Shown piece after piece: positions 1 through 10,900 of a stretch of DNA of 64,000 nt (positions are counted from its first letter, which is position 1; each line of letters begins with the position of its first letter). The stretch is from positions 248,001 through 312,000 of the forward strand of contig NZ_JAMXQV010000006.1 of the NCBI RefSeq assembly GCF_024703995.1, given 5' to 3'. The translations under genes and the position numbers were made by a program. Source of the DNA: Amycolatopsis iheyensis (GTDB lineage: Bacteria > Actinomycetota > Actinomycetes > Mycobacteriales > Pseudonocardiaceae). Below the pieces are notes generated by a model. That model saw only the letters and a program-made list of their open reading frames with translations, was not told where the DNA came from and searched no databases.

Positions 1-1
1 A

Positions 2-298
2 AGCACCTCGACGCCCGGGGTGCTGCGCAACTTCGACCTGATCGCGCCCGAGGGCTACGGCGAGCTGTGCAGTGGCAGCGAGCGCGAGCACGACTACGGC
101 CGGATCGTCACGCGGATGCGCGAGACGGGGGAGAACCCGGCGAAGTACGCCTGGTACCTCGACCTGGTGCGCACCGGGATCCCCGCGAGCGCCGGCTTCG
201 GGCTGGGTGTGCAGCGGTTCACCCGGTACGTCGCCGGCCTGGACGCGGTGTGGCAGGCGACGGCCTTCCCGAAGCTGCCGGGGGTGGTCTCGCCGTGA
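2..298 (+). CDS. Class II aminoacyl-tRNA-synthetase-like protein (AsnRS family), 5' truncated
   Basis: The frame is open to the left edge, so only the C-terminal ~98 residues are visible. They match the end of an asparaginyl/aspartyl-tRNA synthetase catalytic core: a block around GELCSGSERE, then the class II motif 3 style segment GFGLGVQRFTRYVAGL, with its arginine and trailing glycines. The product ends soon after motif 3, as AsnRS-type enzymes do. The stop overlaps the GTG start of the next gene (GTGA), so it belongs to the NRPS operon. In such a setting it is more likely a repurposed aminoacyl-activating enzyme or AsnA-like ligase than housekeeping AsnRS, but that is inference. The N-terminal anticodon-binding domain, which would settle it, lies outside the window. 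Confidence 0.8.
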   Translation, partial: STSTPGVLRNFDLIAPEGYGELCSGSEREHDYGRIVTRMRETGENPAKYAWYLDLVRTGIPASAGFGLGVQRFTRYVAGLDAVWQATAFPKLPGVVSP

Positions 299-1548
299 CG
301 GAGTTGCGGGCCTCCGGTTTCCCCGTCGACCAGGTCCGGGAGCGGGCCCGGTCCGGTGCCGCGGCGGTGTTCCCCGCGGCTTCTTCCTACGGGACTTCCT
401 TGTTCGGCGCGGCTACTGCGGCGTCTTCGGACGTCTTGGAGTCGGCGCGGCTGGTGCCGCCGGTGTTCGTGCCGCGGCGGCTGGAGAAGCTGATCGAGCT
501 GGGCCGCGAGCCGCTGTACGGCGACGTCTCGCTGTCGACGTCGATCGGCGGGTTCGCGTCTTCACTGCCGCTGTACCTGTCGGCGTTCGGCTCGACGCAG
601 GTGGCGGGCGACGGACTCGGCGCGGCGGCCGCGGCGCAGGCGGCCGCGCTCGGGATCCCGATGGTGGTCGGCGAGAACGTCGTGCCGGTGCACGGCCACG
701 GCCGGACGGGCGGCCCGTCGGCGGGCACGCTGCTGGAGCGCCTGCGCGCGTACGGCGACGCGATCCCGGACGGCTTGGGTGGCGTGGTCGTGCAGCAGAG
801 CACGGAGGACGCCGACGCGGAGGTCTGGAACCTCGTGTACTCGGACCCGTCGGCGGCCCCGCTGCTGGACTCCGGGCGGCTGGCGTTCGAGCTGAAGGTC
901 GGACAGGGCGCGAAGCCCGGGCTCGGCGGGATGACGCTGGTTTCGCCGTCCGCCGCCGCTTCGCTCGCTTCTCTCTACGCGGTGGATCTGCCCCTGGGTG
1001 CTTCGGTGCTGCGGAGCAGCTCGCCCGGGACGTTCACGCCGGAGATCCTGCGGCAGCAGATCCGCTTGATGCGCAACAACTTCCCGCGCGCCGGGGTGTG
1101 GGTGAAGCTGCCCCCGGGCCGCGACGTCGCTTCGGCGGCTTCGGTGGCGTGGGAAGCCGGCGCGGACGCGGTGACCGTCGACGGCGCCGAGGGCGGTTCG
1201 GGCTGGGCGCCGTCGTCGTTCGCTTCGGTCGGGCTCCCGCTGGCGGAGTGCCTGTCCCGCATCGGCACGCCGGCGGGTTGCCTGCTGGCTTCGGGCCGGA
1301 TGTGGGAAGGCACGCGGGTCGCCAAGGTGCTGGCGCTGGGCGCGCGGGCGGCCGGGCTGGGCCGGGCGGCGTTGCTGGCGGTGGACACGGACCCGGATTT
1401 CGGGCTGGTGCGGTTCGTGGAGGCGCTGGCGTTGGAGCTGCGGATGCTGATCAGCGCGCTGGGTCTGTACCAGGCGGATGCGTTGACGCGGGAGGACGTG
1501 TGGTTCCCGGGGGCGCCGGCGCGGGTGGCGGAAGAGGTGCTGTCGTGA
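295..1548 (+). CDS. Glutamate-synthase-like FMN-binding (GltB/GltS domain) protein
   Basis: The product is 417 aa, with its GTG start overlapping the preceding stop. It resembles the FMN-binding TIM-barrel domain of glutamate synthase: a [17 protein letters not shown] loop near residue 205 (here [16 protein letters not shown]) and a glycine-rich flavin-binding segment [14 protein letters not shown] near residue 300. It is far shorter than GltB (~1500 aa) and lacks the glutaminase domain. I see no 3Fe-4S cysteine cluster. A stand-alone domain of this kind could move ammonia or electrons in amino-acid modification. Coupling to an AsnRS-like gene on one side and an exporter on the other places it in the peptide cluster. 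The exact reaction is unknown. Confidence 0.75.
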   Translation: MTELRASGFPVDQVRERARSGAAAVFPAASSYGTSLFGAATAASSDVLESARLVPPVFVPRRLEKLIELGREPLYGDVSLSTSIGGFASSLPLYLSAFGSTQVAGDGLGAAAAAQAAALGIPMVVGENVVPVHGHGRTGGPSAGTLLERLRAYGDAIPDGLGGVVVQQSTEDADAEVWNLVYSDPSAAPLLDSGRLAFELKVGQGAKPGLGGMTLVSPSAAASLASLYAVDLPLGASVLRSSSPGTFTPEILRQQIRLMRNNFPRAGVWVKLPPGRDVASAASVAWEAGADAVTVDGAEGGSGWAPSSFASVGLPLAECLSRIGTPAGCLLASGRMWEGTRVAKVLALGARAAGLGRAALLAVDTDPDFGLVRFVEALALELRMLISALGLYQADALTREDVWFPGAPARVAEEVLS

Positions 1549-2849
1549 CGGCGGTGGAGGAACCGCGCGCGGCGGCGAAGTCCGGGTCGGCCGGCGCTGG
1601 AACCGGTGCCGCGGCAGCCGAGCCCAAGACGGCGGTTACTGCGGCCGGATCGCGAGCCCTTCCCACCCCCTTCCTCGGCCTGGTCCTGGCCATGGGACTG
1701 TCCTCCTTCGGCGACGCGGTCTGGCTCATCGCCCTCTCCGTCACGCTCGTCGGCACCGCCGGGCCCGCGCTCGCCGGTGTCGTCCTCGCCCTGGGCTCGC
1801 TCCCCAAGGTCCTCACCCTCCTCGTCGGCGGCGCGGTCGCCGATCGGACCGGGCCGCGGCGCGTGCTCGTCACCACCGATCTCGTCCGGGCCGGGGCCAT
1901 GCTCGGCGGAGCCGCCGCCGTGCTGCTGGCCGGACCCTCCGTTCCGCTGCTCGCCGGGCTGATCGTCGTCATGGCCGTCGCCAGTGCCTTCTTCATCCCG
2001 GCCTCCGACGCACTGCGGCCGAACCTGCTGCCGCCCGAACACCTCGTGCGGGGCAACGCCGTCTACCTGGCCGGAGTGCGTGGGGGACAGGCGGCGGGTG
2101 GGGCGCTCGGGTCGTGGCTGGCCGGGCTCGGGGGGCTCGTCACCGTCGCCGTCGTCAACGGTGTCAGCTTTCTCGTCTCCGCCCTCGCCGCCGGGAACAC
2201 CAAGACGCTGACCAGCAACGAACCCCGGGAGCGCGTCAAGGTCCGGCAGCTCGCGAAGGACGTCGGCGAAGGCTGCCGGTACGTCGCGAGCCGGCCCGCG
2301 CTGCGGACCGCCATGATCGTCACCGGGCTGCTCGAGCTCAGCGGGGCCGGGCCGATCAACCTCGGGCTCGTCCTGCTCGGCGGGAACCGCGGCGCCGGCT
2401 GGCTCCTCACCGCCATGACGCTCGGCGCTTCGCTCGCCTTCGTCGTGTCGGTCAAGTGGCCACCCCGGGAGAAGGCCGGCCGGCTCGCCACCGCCGGGCT
2501 CGCCGCGCAGGTCGGCTGTCTCGCGCTGCTGGCCACCGGGTCGCTCGTCGTCGGGATCGCCGCCTTCTTCACCCTCGGCCTCGTCGCCGGGCTCACCGCG
2601 CTCGTGCTCGTCAGCCTCGCGCAGCGGTGGGCCACCCCGGAAATGCGGGGGCGCGTGATGTCGATCCTCGCGCTGTTCACCCTCGCCGCCACCCCGGTCG
2701 GGAACCTGCTGATCGGCGTGCTGGTCGAGGCGATCGGCGTCCCGCTCACCATGCTCGCCCACGCCGCGGTCGCGCTCGTCGCGCTCGCCCTGCTCGTCGC
2801 CACCCCGGCACTCGGCCGGGCCGCCCTCACAGAGGAGAAGAAACCATGA
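1545..2849 (+). CDS. MFS transporter, likely peptide/antibiotic exporter
   Basis: The product is 434 aa, with a GTG start overlapping the previous stop by 4 nt. After a ~40-residue Ala-rich N-terminus it shows about 12 hydrophobic segments. The MFS loop 2-3 motif [15 protein letters not shown] lies near residue 95. The overall architecture resembles MFS_3/enterobactin-exporter-like efflux proteins. It sits directly before mbtH and the NRPS genes and is translationally coupled to both neighbours, so export of the peptide product or self-resistance is the natural role. The substrate is inferred from context only. Confidence 0.85.
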   Translation: MTAVEEPRAAAKSGSAGAGTGAAAAEPKTAVTAAGSRALPTPFLGLVLAMGLSSFGDAVWLIALSVTLVGTAGPALAGVVLALGSLPKVLTLLVGGAVADRTGPRRVLVTTDLVRAGAMLGGAAAVLLAGPSVPLLAGLIVVMAVASAFFIPASDALRPNLLPPEHLVRGNAVYLAGVRGGQAAGGALGSWLAGLGGLVTVAVVNGVSFLVSALAAGNTKTLTSNEPRERVKVRQLAKDVGEGCRYVASRPALRTAMIVTGLLELSGAGPINLGLVLLGGNRGAGWLLTAMTLGASLAFVVSVKWPPREKAGRLATAGLAAQVGCLALLATGSLVVGIAAFFTLGLVAGLTALVLVSLAQRWATPEMRGRVMSILALFTLAATPVGNLLIGVLVEAIGVPLTMLAHAAVALVALALLVATPALGRAALTEEKKP

Positions 2850-3052
2850 GCAACCCCTTCGAAGACGAGAACGGCACCTTCCTCGTCCTGGTCAACGCCG
2901 AGAACCAGCACTCGCTCTGGCCGTCCACTGTGGACGTCCCGGCGGGCTGGCGGACCGTGCACGGCGAGGACACCCGCGCCGCCTGCCTCGAGTACGTCGA
3001 GCAGCACTGGACCGACCTGCGCCCGGCGAGCCTCGTCGCCGCGATGCGCTGA
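2846..3052 (+). CDS. mbtH: MbtH-family NRPS accessory protein
   Basis: The product is 68 aa. It begins [22 protein letters not shown] and has the family's invariant features: NPF.D, the N-E-Q-H-S-L-W-P stretch, and a WTDLRP motif near the C-terminus. MbtH proteins bind adenylation domains and are needed for solubility or activity of many of them. The ATG overlaps the MFS stop and has a good SD (AGAGGAGAAG, 2831-2840). The NRPS gene starts within 50 bp downstream. Length and motifs are normal for the family. Confidence 0.97.
   Translation: MSNPFEDENGTFLVLVNAENQHSLWPSTVDVPAGWRTVHGEDTRAACLEYVEQHWTDLRPASLVAAMR
2924..2934. repeat. TCCACWGTGGA palindrome family (nine copies; first copy shown)
   Basis: Exact copies are at 2924, 5387, 8375, 9183, 16983, 25883, 30682, 42393 and 59282 (start positions). 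They lie in six different genes and in three different reading frames (for example encoding STVD, PQW or HSG). Near-copies (TCCACAGAGGA, TCCACAATGGA) occur at about 5169, 14180 and 21740. Confidence 0.85.
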
Positions 3053-3092
3053 CCCTTCCCCGCCGGCAGTGAACGAACTGGAGCTGATCACC

Positions 3093-4905
3093 GTGAACGA
3101 CGACGCCCGGCAGCTGCTGGCGGCCTGGAACGACACCACCACCGACGTCCCGGAGGCGGGCCGCACGCTCACCCGGCTGCTCGCCGAGCAGGCGGCCCGC
3201 ACCCCGGACGCGACGGCGCTGGTGTTCGAAGGCGAGTCCCTGACCTACCGCGCACTGCACCACCGAGCCGACGGGCTCGCGCATCTCCTGGTCGAGCGGG
3301 GCGTGGGCCCCGGTGTCCTCACCGGCGTCTGTGCCGACCGGTCCCTTGAGCTCGTGGTAGCCCTACTGGGGGTGCTCAAGGCCGGCGGCGCCTACGTCCC
3401 GCTCGACCCGGACTACCCGGCCGACCGGCTGGCCTACATGGTCGCCGACAGCGCGGCCCCGGTCGTACTCACCCAACGCCACTACGCGGACCGCTTCGCC
3501 GCCGAGACCATCCTCCTCGACGAAACCGAAATCGACTGCGACGCGAACCCGGCCACCGCGCCGGAAGTGTCCACGAAGGACCTGGCCTACGCCATCTACA
3601 CCTCCGGCTCGACCGGCCGCCCCAAGGGTGTCCTGGTGCCGCACGAAGGCATCGTCAACCGGCTGACCTGGACCCAGGCCCAGTACGGCCTCACCGCCGA
3701 AGACCGCGTGCTGCAGAAGACGCCGTCCAGCTTCGACGTCTCCGTCTGGGAGTTCTTCTGGCCGCTGCTGACCGGCGCCACGCTCGTCGTCGCGCGGCCC
3801 GGCGGGCACCGCGATCCCGCTTACCTGGCCGAGGTGATCCGCGCCGAGCGGATCACGACCGTCCACTTCGTCCCGTCGATGCTGCAGGCCTTCCTGCTCG
3901 ACCCGGCGGCCGCGACCTGCACCGGCCTGCGCCGCGTGCTCTGCAGCGGCGAGGCGCTGCCCGCCGAACTGCAGGCCCGGTTCTTCGCCACCCTGCCCGG
4001 CGCCGAGCTGCACAACCTGTACGGCCCCACCGAAGCCTCGGTCGACGTCACGTACTGGGCCTGCGCCCCCGCCGAGACGACTGTCCCCATCGGACGTCCG
4101 GTGTGGAACACCCGCACCTACGTCCTGGACGCTGGGCTGCGGCCCGTCGCACCGGGTGAAGCGGGCGAGCTGTACCTCGCCGGGATCCAGCTGGCCCGCG
4201 GCTACCACGGCCGGCCCGGACTCACCGCCGAGCGGTTCGTCGCGAGCCCGTTCGCCGACGGGGAGCGGATGTACCGCACCGGCGACCTCGCCCGCTGGGA
4301 CGAAACCGGCGCACTGCACTACCTCGGCCGCACCGACCACCAGGTCAAGATCCGCGGCCTGCGCGTCGAACTCGGCGAAATCGAAGCCGTTCTCGACCGC
4401 CAACCCGGCGTCGGCGGCTCGTGCGTGCTGGCCCGCGAAGACCGCGCGGGTGACCAGCGCCTGGTCGGCTACCTCGTGCCCGACGGCGCCGCCCCGGACG
4501 TCGAGGCGCTGCGCGCGGTACTCGCCGAGCACCTGCCCGAGTACATGGTCCCGGCCGCGTTCGTCGTCCTCGACGAGCTGCCGCTGACCCCGAGCGGCAA
4601 GCTCGACCGCAAGGCCCTGCCCGCCCCCGACTGGGCGGCCGCCCGCACCGGCCGCGCACCGCGCACCCCGCGCGAAGCCGCGCTCTGCACCCTGTTTTCC
4701 GAGGTCCTCGGCGTCGAGGGCGTCGGCATCGACGACGGCTTCCTCGCCCTCGGCGGCCACTCCCTCCTCGCGGCCAAGCTCGTCTCCGGCATCCGCGCCA
4801 CCCTCGGCCTCGAAGCGGCGATCGGCGACGTCTTCCGCGCGCCGACCCCGGCGGCCCTCGCCGAGGTCCTCGAAACCGCCGCCCCGGCACGCGTCCCGCT
4901 CACCC
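3093..4905 (+). other. NRPS module 1 (A-T), predicted Ser starter
   Basis: Aligning by hand to the GrsA pocket, the ten specificity positions read D-V-W-H-L-S-L-V-D-K, one conservative change from the classical Ser code DVWHLSLIDK. The segment [12 protein letters not shown] is typical of Ser domains. No condensation domain precedes it, so Ser is loaded first with a free amino terminus unless a trans-acting enzyme acylates it. Confidence 0.85.
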
Positions 4906-7900
4906 CGCGGCGGCGTCCCGAGCCGATGCCGCTGTCGTTCGCCCAGCGGCGGCTGTGGTTCCTCGACCAAGCCGACACCGGGAACGCGAGCTACCACGTC
5001 CCGCAGGCGGTCCGGCTGACCGGCCCGATCGACGCCGGGGTGCTCCGGTCGGCCATCGGTGACGTCCTCACCCGGCACGAGGCCCTCCGGACGATCTTCA
5101 CCAGCGACGGTGAGGAGCCGGTGCAGCACATCCTGCCCGGCGGCGAAGTACCCTGGACGCGGCAAGAGTCCACAGAGGACACCCTTGCGACCGACCTGAC
5201 CGCCGCCACCGAGGCCGGCTTCGACCTCGCCCGCGAGCTGCCGATCCGCGCCACGCTGTTCGACCTGCCCGGCGACACCGCCGTGCTGCTGCTGGTCGTG
5301 CACCACATCGCCTGCGACGGCTGGTCGATGGCGCCGCTGCTGCGCCAGGTCGGCGAGGCCTACGCGGCGCGGATCGCCGGAGTCGCTCCACAGTGGACGC
5401 CGCTGCCGGTCCAGTACGCGGACTACACGCTGTGGCAACGCGAGCTGCCGGTCGAGCGCGACCTCGCGTACTGGCGCGACGCGCTGGCCGGGTTGCCCGA
5501 GGAGCTGCCGCTGCCCGCGGACCGGCCGCGTCCGGCGGTCGCGAGCCACCGCGGCGGCGTTGTCCCGATGGACGTCCCCGCCGATGTGCACCGGAAGCTG
5601 GCGGCCCTGGCCGCCGACGAGGGCGCGACCCTGTTCATGGTGCTGCAGGCCGCGTTCGCCGCCCTGCTGACCCGTCTCGGCGCCGGCGACGACGTCCCGG
5701 TCGGCTCGCCGGTCGCCGGGCGCACCGACACCGCCCTCGACGACCTCGTCGGGTTCTTCGTGAACACCGTCGTCCTGCGCACCGCCACCGGCGGCGACCC
5801 GACGTTCCGTGAACTGCTCGACCGGGCCCGCGAGACGTGCCTGGCCGCGTTCGAGCACTCCGAGGTGCCCTTCGAGCGGGTCGTCGAGGAGCTGAACCCG
5901 GCCCGCTCGCTCGGGCGCCACCCGCTGTTCCAGGTCCTGCTGGTCCTGCAGAACAACCTCGCCGCCGAGCTGGACCTCGACGGGGTCCGGGCCACCGGCG
6001 AGCGCGTCGACATCGGTTACGCGAAGTTCGACCTGGCCGCGATCTTCGAGGAGCGCGACGGCGAGCTGACCGGTCTCCTGGAGTACGCGAGCGACCTGTT
6101 CGACCGCGACACTGCCGCCGCGCTGGCCGGCCGGCTCCTGCGGGTCCTGACCGCCGTCGCCGAGCGCCCCGACACCCGCCTCGGCGACCTCGACCTCCTC
6201 GACGCCGCCGAGCACGCCCAGGCCACGACCGGTGGGATGCGCGCGCCCGGCGCACCCGCGGTCACCCTGCACGAGGTGATCGAGGGCCACGCTCGCCGCA
6301 CGCCCGAGGCCACCGCGCTGCTGTTCGAAGCCGAAACCATCACCTACGCTGAGCTGGACGCCAGGGCCAATGGCGTTGCCTCGCTGCTGAGCGGCATCCC
6401 GGCCGGGCGGATCGTCGCGATCGGCCTGGACCGCGGCCCGGACCTGGTCGCCGCCATCCTCGGCGTGCTCAAGGCCGGCTGCGGCTACACGCTGCTGGAC
6501 CCGTCGTTCCCCGCCGAGCGGCGGCAGCTGCTGGCCGCGCAGGTCGACGCGCCGGTCGTGCTGGACGACCTGTCCTTCGTCGAGCCCACGACGGCAGCCC
6601 CGCGACGCGCGGTGTCCCCGGCCGGGCCGGCCTGCGTCATGTTCACCTCCGGTTCCACCGGCACGCCGAAGGGTGTCGTCGCTTCGCACGAAGCCGTCAC
6701 CACGACGATCCTCGGCCAGGGCTATGGCGGTGACGTCTGGCTGCAGACCGCGCCCGTCTCCTGGGACGCCTTCGCGTTCGAGCTGTTCGGCGCGCTGCTC
6801 ACCGGCGCCGCCTGCGTGCTGCAGCCGGGTCCGAAGCCGGAACCGGCCCTGATCGCCGAGCTGGTCGCGCGCCACGACGTCACGACGATGTTCGCTTCCG
6901 CCAGCCTGCTCAACTTTCTCCTCGACGAATACCCGGCGGTGTTCGAGCAGGTCCGCGAGGTCTACACCGGTGGGGAAGCGGCTTCGGTCGCGCACCTGAC
7001 CCGGGCCGTCGAGACGTTCCCGGACGTGGCCTTCACCAACGCCTACGGCCCGGTCGAGAACATGATCTTCGTCAGTGCCCACCGCGTGACGCGCGCCGAC
7101 CTGACCGGCACGCCGATCCCGATCGGCGTGCCGCTGCACGGCAAGCGCGCGTACGTGCTCGACGAGCGGCTGCGGCCGGTCGCGCCCGGCGTCGTCGGCG
7201 AGCTGTACGCCGCCGGCGGCGGGATCGCCGACGGCTACGTGGGCCGGCCGGACCTCACCGCCGTCCGGTTCGTGGCGTCGCCGTTCGAGGCGGGGGCGCG
7301 GCTGTACCGCACCGGTGACCTGGTGCGCCGCCGGGCCGACGGCGTCCTGGAGTACGTCGGGCGGGCCGACGACCAGGTGAAGATCCGCGGGTTCCGCGTC
7401 GAGCCCGGCGAGATCCGCACCGCGCTGGGCACGCACCCGGCCGTCACCGAATCGGCCGTCGTCGTGCGCGAAGACCGGCCCGGCCAGAAGCTGCTGGTCG
7501 CCTACGTCGTTGGCGAGCCGACCGACTTCCGCGCCCACCTGGCCGAGCGGCTGCCGGAGCACCTGGTGCCGTCGGCGTTCGTGCTGCTCGACACGCTGCC
7601 CCTGACCGCGAACGGCAAGCTCGACCGGCGCGCGCTGCCCGCGCCGGAGCGCACGAGCACGAACCGGGCGCCCCGCACCCCGCGCGAGGAAGTCCTCTGT
7701 GGACTGTTCGCCGACGTCCTGGGCGCCGGCGAGGTCGGCGTCGACGACGGGTTCTTCGCCCTCGGCGGGCATTCCCTGCTCGCGGCCCGGCTGGTCGCCC
7801 GGATCGGTGCGGTGCTGGGCGCCCGGATCGGGGTCGCGGACGTCTTCCGCGCGCCGACGGTCGCCGCCCTCGCCGCGGTCCTCGACAGCGCTCGCGCGGC

Positions 7901-10900
7901 CCGTCCGGCCGTCGTCGCACGACCGCGGCCGGCGGTGCTGCCGCTGTCGTCGGCCCAGCGCAGCTTGTGGTTCGTCGAGCAGCTCGAGGAGGCGGGCGCG
8001 GCCTACAACGTGCCGCGTGCCCTGCGGCTGACCGGTGACCTCGACGTCGCCGCCCTGCGGCAGGCGTTCGCCGACGTCCTCGAGCGCCACGAGGCGCTGC
8101 GGACAGTGTTCCCGAGCGCCGGTGGCGTCCCGCGCCAGGAGATCCGGCCGGTCACCGAGCTGCCGTGGACCGAGGGCGCGGTGGACGTCGCCGAGTTCGC
8201 CGCGCGCGCGTTCGACCTGGCCACCGACCTCCCGATCCGGGCCGCGCTGGTCCCCGACGGGAACGCACACGTCCTGGTCGTCGTCACCCACCACATCGCG
8301 AGCGACGGCTGGTCGTTCGCCCCGCTGCTGCGGGACCTCTCGGCCGCGTACACCGCCCGCACCACGGGTGACACTCCACAGTGGACGTCGCTGCCGGTGC
8401 AATACGCGGACTACGCGTTGTGGCAGCAGGACCTGACCGACGACTCGGCCGGCTACTGGGCCGACGCGCTCGCCGGGTTGCCCGACGAGATCAACCTGCC
8501 CTTCGACCACCCGCGGCCGCCGGTCGCGAGCCACCGCGGCGCCACCCTGCCCGTGACGCTCGACGCGGACCTGCACGCCCGGCTCCTGGAGCTGGCCCGC
8601 GGTGAGCACGCGACGCTGTTCATGGTGCTGCAGGCCGGGTTCGCCGCGCTGCTGTCCCGGCTCGGCGCGGGTGAGGACGTCGCGATCGGCACCCCGTCGG
8701 CCGGCCGCCCGGACGCCGCGCTCGACGACCTCGTCGGCTTCTTCGTCACCACGCTCGTCCTGCGCACCGACCTCGGTGGCGACCCCACCTTCACCGAGCT
8801 GGTGCACCGCGTCCGGGAGACGTCGCTGAAGGCGTTCGACCACGCCGACGTCCCGTTCGAGCGGGTCGTCGAGCGGCTCAACCCGGCCCGCTCCACCGCG
8901 CGGCACCCGCTGTTCCAGGTGATGCTGGCGCTGCAGAACAATGTGGCGGCCAACCTGGCCCTGCCCGGCCTGACCGCGGCGGACGTGCCGGTCAGCACGG
9001 CGACCGCGAAGTTCGACCTCACCCTGAACCTCGAGGAGCACACCGACGACGGCCGGCCGGCCGGGATCGGCGGTTACCTCGAGTACGCCACCGACCTCGT
9101 GGAGCCCGGCACCGCGGCCGACCTCGCCGACCGGTTCGCGCGGCTGCTCGCCGCCGCCGTCGAGGACCCCGCGGCGCCGCTGTCCACAGTGGATCTGCTG
9201 GCCCCTGCGGAGGCCGCGGCGATCGACCCCGCGAACGCGGGAACCGCGGTCGAGGTCCCGGACACGTCGGTGATCGAGCTGTTCGAGGCCCAGGCCGCGA
9301 GCACGCCGGACGCGCCCGCGCTGGAGTTCGGTGCCACCACGCTCACCTACGCCGAGCTCAACGCCCGCGCCAACCGGCTCGCTCGGCACCTCGCCGGGCG
9401 CGGCGCCGGGCCCGAGCGGTACGTCGCCCTTTCGCTGCCGCGTGACGAGCAGCTGGTCGTCGCCATGCTGGCGGTGCTCAAGACCGGTGCCGGCTACCTC
9501 GCGCTCGACCTCGACTACCCGGCCGACCGCCTCGCGATGATGCTCGAGGACGCCGACCCGGCCCTCGTCCTCACCCGCGACGAACTCGTCTTCGAGGGCC
9601 CGGCGGAGAACCCGCGGCACACCGCGTCGCCGGACAGCCCGGCGTACGTGATCTTCACGTCCGGCTCGACCGGCCGCCCCAAGGGCGTCGTCGTCCCGCG
9701 CCGGCCACTGCTGAACTTCCTCCTGGACATGGTGGCGCGGTTCGGCATCACCGCCGGCGACCGGCTGCTGGCCGTCACCACCGTCGGGTTCGACATCGCC
9801 GGCCTGGAGATCTTCGCGCCGCTGCTGGCCGGGGCCACGGTCGTGCTCGCGAGCCGCGACGACGTCCGCGACTCCCGTGCCCTGGCCGCGCTCGCCGAGG
9901 ACGCCACGTTCCTGCAGGCGACGCCGAGCCTGTTCCACGCGCTGCTCGCCGAGCCCGCCGACCTCTCCGGCGTGCACGTCCTGGTCGGCGGCGAAGCCCT
10001 GCCCGACGACCTCGCGGTCGCGCTGCGGGCCCGCGCCGCGTCGGTGACCAACATGTACGGCCCGACCGAGACGACGATCTGGTCCACCACCGCCCGCGTC
10101 GGCGAGGGGTCGCCGACCATCGGGACGCCGATCGCCAACACGCAGGTCTACGTGCTCGATCGCGCGCTGCGGCCGGTCCCGCCGGGTGTCCCGGGTGAGC
10201 TGTACCTCGCCGGCGACGGCGTCGTGCGCGGTTACCTCGGCCGCCCCGACCTGACCGCCGACCGGTTCGTCGCGAACCCGTTCGCCGACGGGGAGCGGAT
10301 GTACCGCACGGGTGACCTGGTCGCCCGCCGCCGCGACGGCGAGCTGCGGTTCCTCGGCCGCGTCGACCACCAGGTCAAGATCCGCGGCTTCCGGATCGAG
10401 CTGGGTGAGATCGAGACCGTGCTGGCCGCGCACCCGGCGGTCGCGCTGCGCGCGGTCGTCGTCCGCGAGGACCGGCCCGGCGACAAGCGCCTGGTCGCCT
10501 ACGTCGTGCCCGGCGCGCCGGTCGAAGCCGAAGAACTGCGCCGGCACCTGGCCGCCGCGCTGCCGGGGTACATGGTCCCCTCGGCGTTCGTGCTCCTCGA
10601 CGAGCTGCCCCGCACGCCGAACGGCAAGCTCGACCGCAAGGCGCTGCCCGCGCCCGCCGTCGAAACCGGTGCGGGCCGGGTCCCGCGTACCGCGACCGAG
10701 CTCGCGCTCTGCGAGCTGTTCGCCGAGGTCCTCGGCGTGCCCGAGGTCGGGGTCGACGACGGCTTCTTCGACCTCGGCGGGCATTCCCTGCTCGCCACCC
10801 GGCTGACCGGGCGGATCCGGGCGGTGCTCGGCCTCGACGTCACCGTGCGGGCGCTGTTCGCGAACCCGACCGTGGCCGGGCTGAGCGAAAGCCTCGGCGA

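Noticed and set aside
975..2762. A 595-codon antisense frame across the flavoprotein and MFS genes
   Set aside because: Asp/Glu/Gly/Arg-rich shadow with no motif, while both sense genes have clear families and coupled starts.
5160..5175. TCCACAGAGGA-like words as further members of the palindrome family
   Set aside because: They break the palindrome and are counted only as near-copies, not in the nine exact matches.
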